From NCBI GenBank assembly GCA_002452815.1, contig DKFM01000020.1, forward strand, positions 62,001 to 126,000: a DNA stretch of 64,000 nucleotides, read 5' to 3'. Every line of letters begins with the position of its first letter. Positions within the stretch are counted from its first letter, which is position 1. Made by a program: the position numbers and the translations under genes. Below, in pieces: positions 63,792 to 64,000 of the stretch. This stretch comes from Rhodobacteraceae bacterium UBA6796 (GTDB lineage Bacteria; Pseudomonadota; Alphaproteobacteria; Rhodobacterales; Rhodobacteraceae). The notes under the pieces were generated by a model that ran no database searches, had not been told where the DNA came from, and saw only the letters and a list, made by a program, of their open reading frames with translations.

Positions 63792-64000
63792 ATGAAGATC
63801 GGATTTATCGGACTGGGGAATATGGGCGGGCCGATGGCGGCCAATCTGGTCAAGGCGGGCCACACGGTGACGGGGTTCGACCTGACCGCGCCCTGCCCCG
63901 AGGGCGTGACCCGTGCCCCCAGCGCGGCCGAGGCGGCCAGTGCTGCCGATGTGGTCATCACCATGCTGCCCAACGGCGCGATCTTGCGCGCCGTGGCCGC
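63792..64000 (+). CDS. mmsB: 3-hydroxyisobutyrate dehydrogenase, N-terminal part (partial)
   Basis: First about 69 residues: MKIGFIGLGNMGGPMAANLV is the NAD-binding G-x-G-x-x-G of the beta-hydroxyacid dehydrogenases, and AADVVITMLPNG follows as in HIBADH. The rest is beyond the right edge. GGGAGGATAGT precedes the ATG. Next step after the hydrolase; its product methylmalonate semialdehyde feeds MmsA, so the operon makes a closed pathway. Confidence 0.92.
   Translation, partial: MKIGFIGLGNMGGPMAANLVKAGHTVTGFDLTAPCPEGVTRAPSAAEAASAADVVITMLPNGAILRAVA

Overview
The window is a GC-rich chromosomal segment of an alphaproteobacterium of the Rhodobacteraceae, close to Rhodobacter. The evidence is the codon use, the ferredoxin-NADP reductase that closely resembles the R. 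capsulatus enzyme as I remember it, the dnaB-alr-mlaEF-pqiA-radA-cvpA-purF order, the assimilatory sulfur operon with DUF2849 and DUF934 genes, and the FNR-type and CceR-like operator sequences. No integrase, transposase, phage gene, CRISPR array, rRNA or tRNA was recognised. Most of the window is housekeeping and core metabolism with tight operons.

Layout. 1-3.5 kb: start of prfA, two Fe-S assembly factors (DUF59 and IscA types), an Old Yellow Enzyme and tpiA. 3.7-10.6 kb: a complete dicarboxylate TRAP system on the minus strand (dctP-dctQ-dctM) with its two-component pair (dctB-dctD) and a GNAT gene. 10.7-17.4 kb: a P450, an Lrp-type regulator, the sulfate assimilation operon (cobA-DUF2849-cysI-cysH-DUF934), then fpr behind an FNR box. 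17.6-20.9 kb: a strange alanine-rich anchored protein, infC (apparently starting at AUA), an L,D-transpeptidase and a YeeE/YedE pair. 21.1-28.4 kb: a candidate FNR-controlled small RNA, then an accessory surface-glycan-like locus of multi-domain glycosyltransferases and alpha/beta-hydrolase-like proteins. 28.4-31.6 kb: small genes and pyrC-pyrE. 31.7-40.3 kb: two DnaA boxes, dnaB, alr, mlaEF, pqiA, radA, cvpA and purF. 40.4-48.7 kb: zapA, tkt, an EamA transporter, a DUF1223 protein and acnA. 48.8-53.2 kb: membrane and small proteins, DUF3445, DUF6314 and purB. 53.3-57.7 kb: a fliG without flagellar neighbours, two tandem GAPDH genes with a tiny membrane gene between them, and marC. 57.7-64 kb: coaD, a CBS protein, and a LysR regulator divergent from a valine/propionate degradation operon (mmsA-acd-hibch-mmsB).

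Three things stand out beyond the gene list. First, eight copies of a long inverted repeat (arms around CCCGGGATATTT...CCAA...GAAA) sit at gene ends; in two cases the repeat supplies the C-terminus and stop codon of the gene. Second, a minus-strand unit at 21.12-21.29 kb has a perfect TTGA-N6-TCAA box, three CUCCCU motifs and a strong terminator, which together look like a trans-acting small RNA. Third, CceR-like palindromes (TGTTRGCGSTAA) precede tkt and both gap genes, and a related one precedes the CBS gene, suggesting one carbon-flux regulon in the window. The glycosyltransferase/hydrolase locus, with its pairing of intact and catalytically broken copies of the same domains, is the best candidate for an undescribed protein system.
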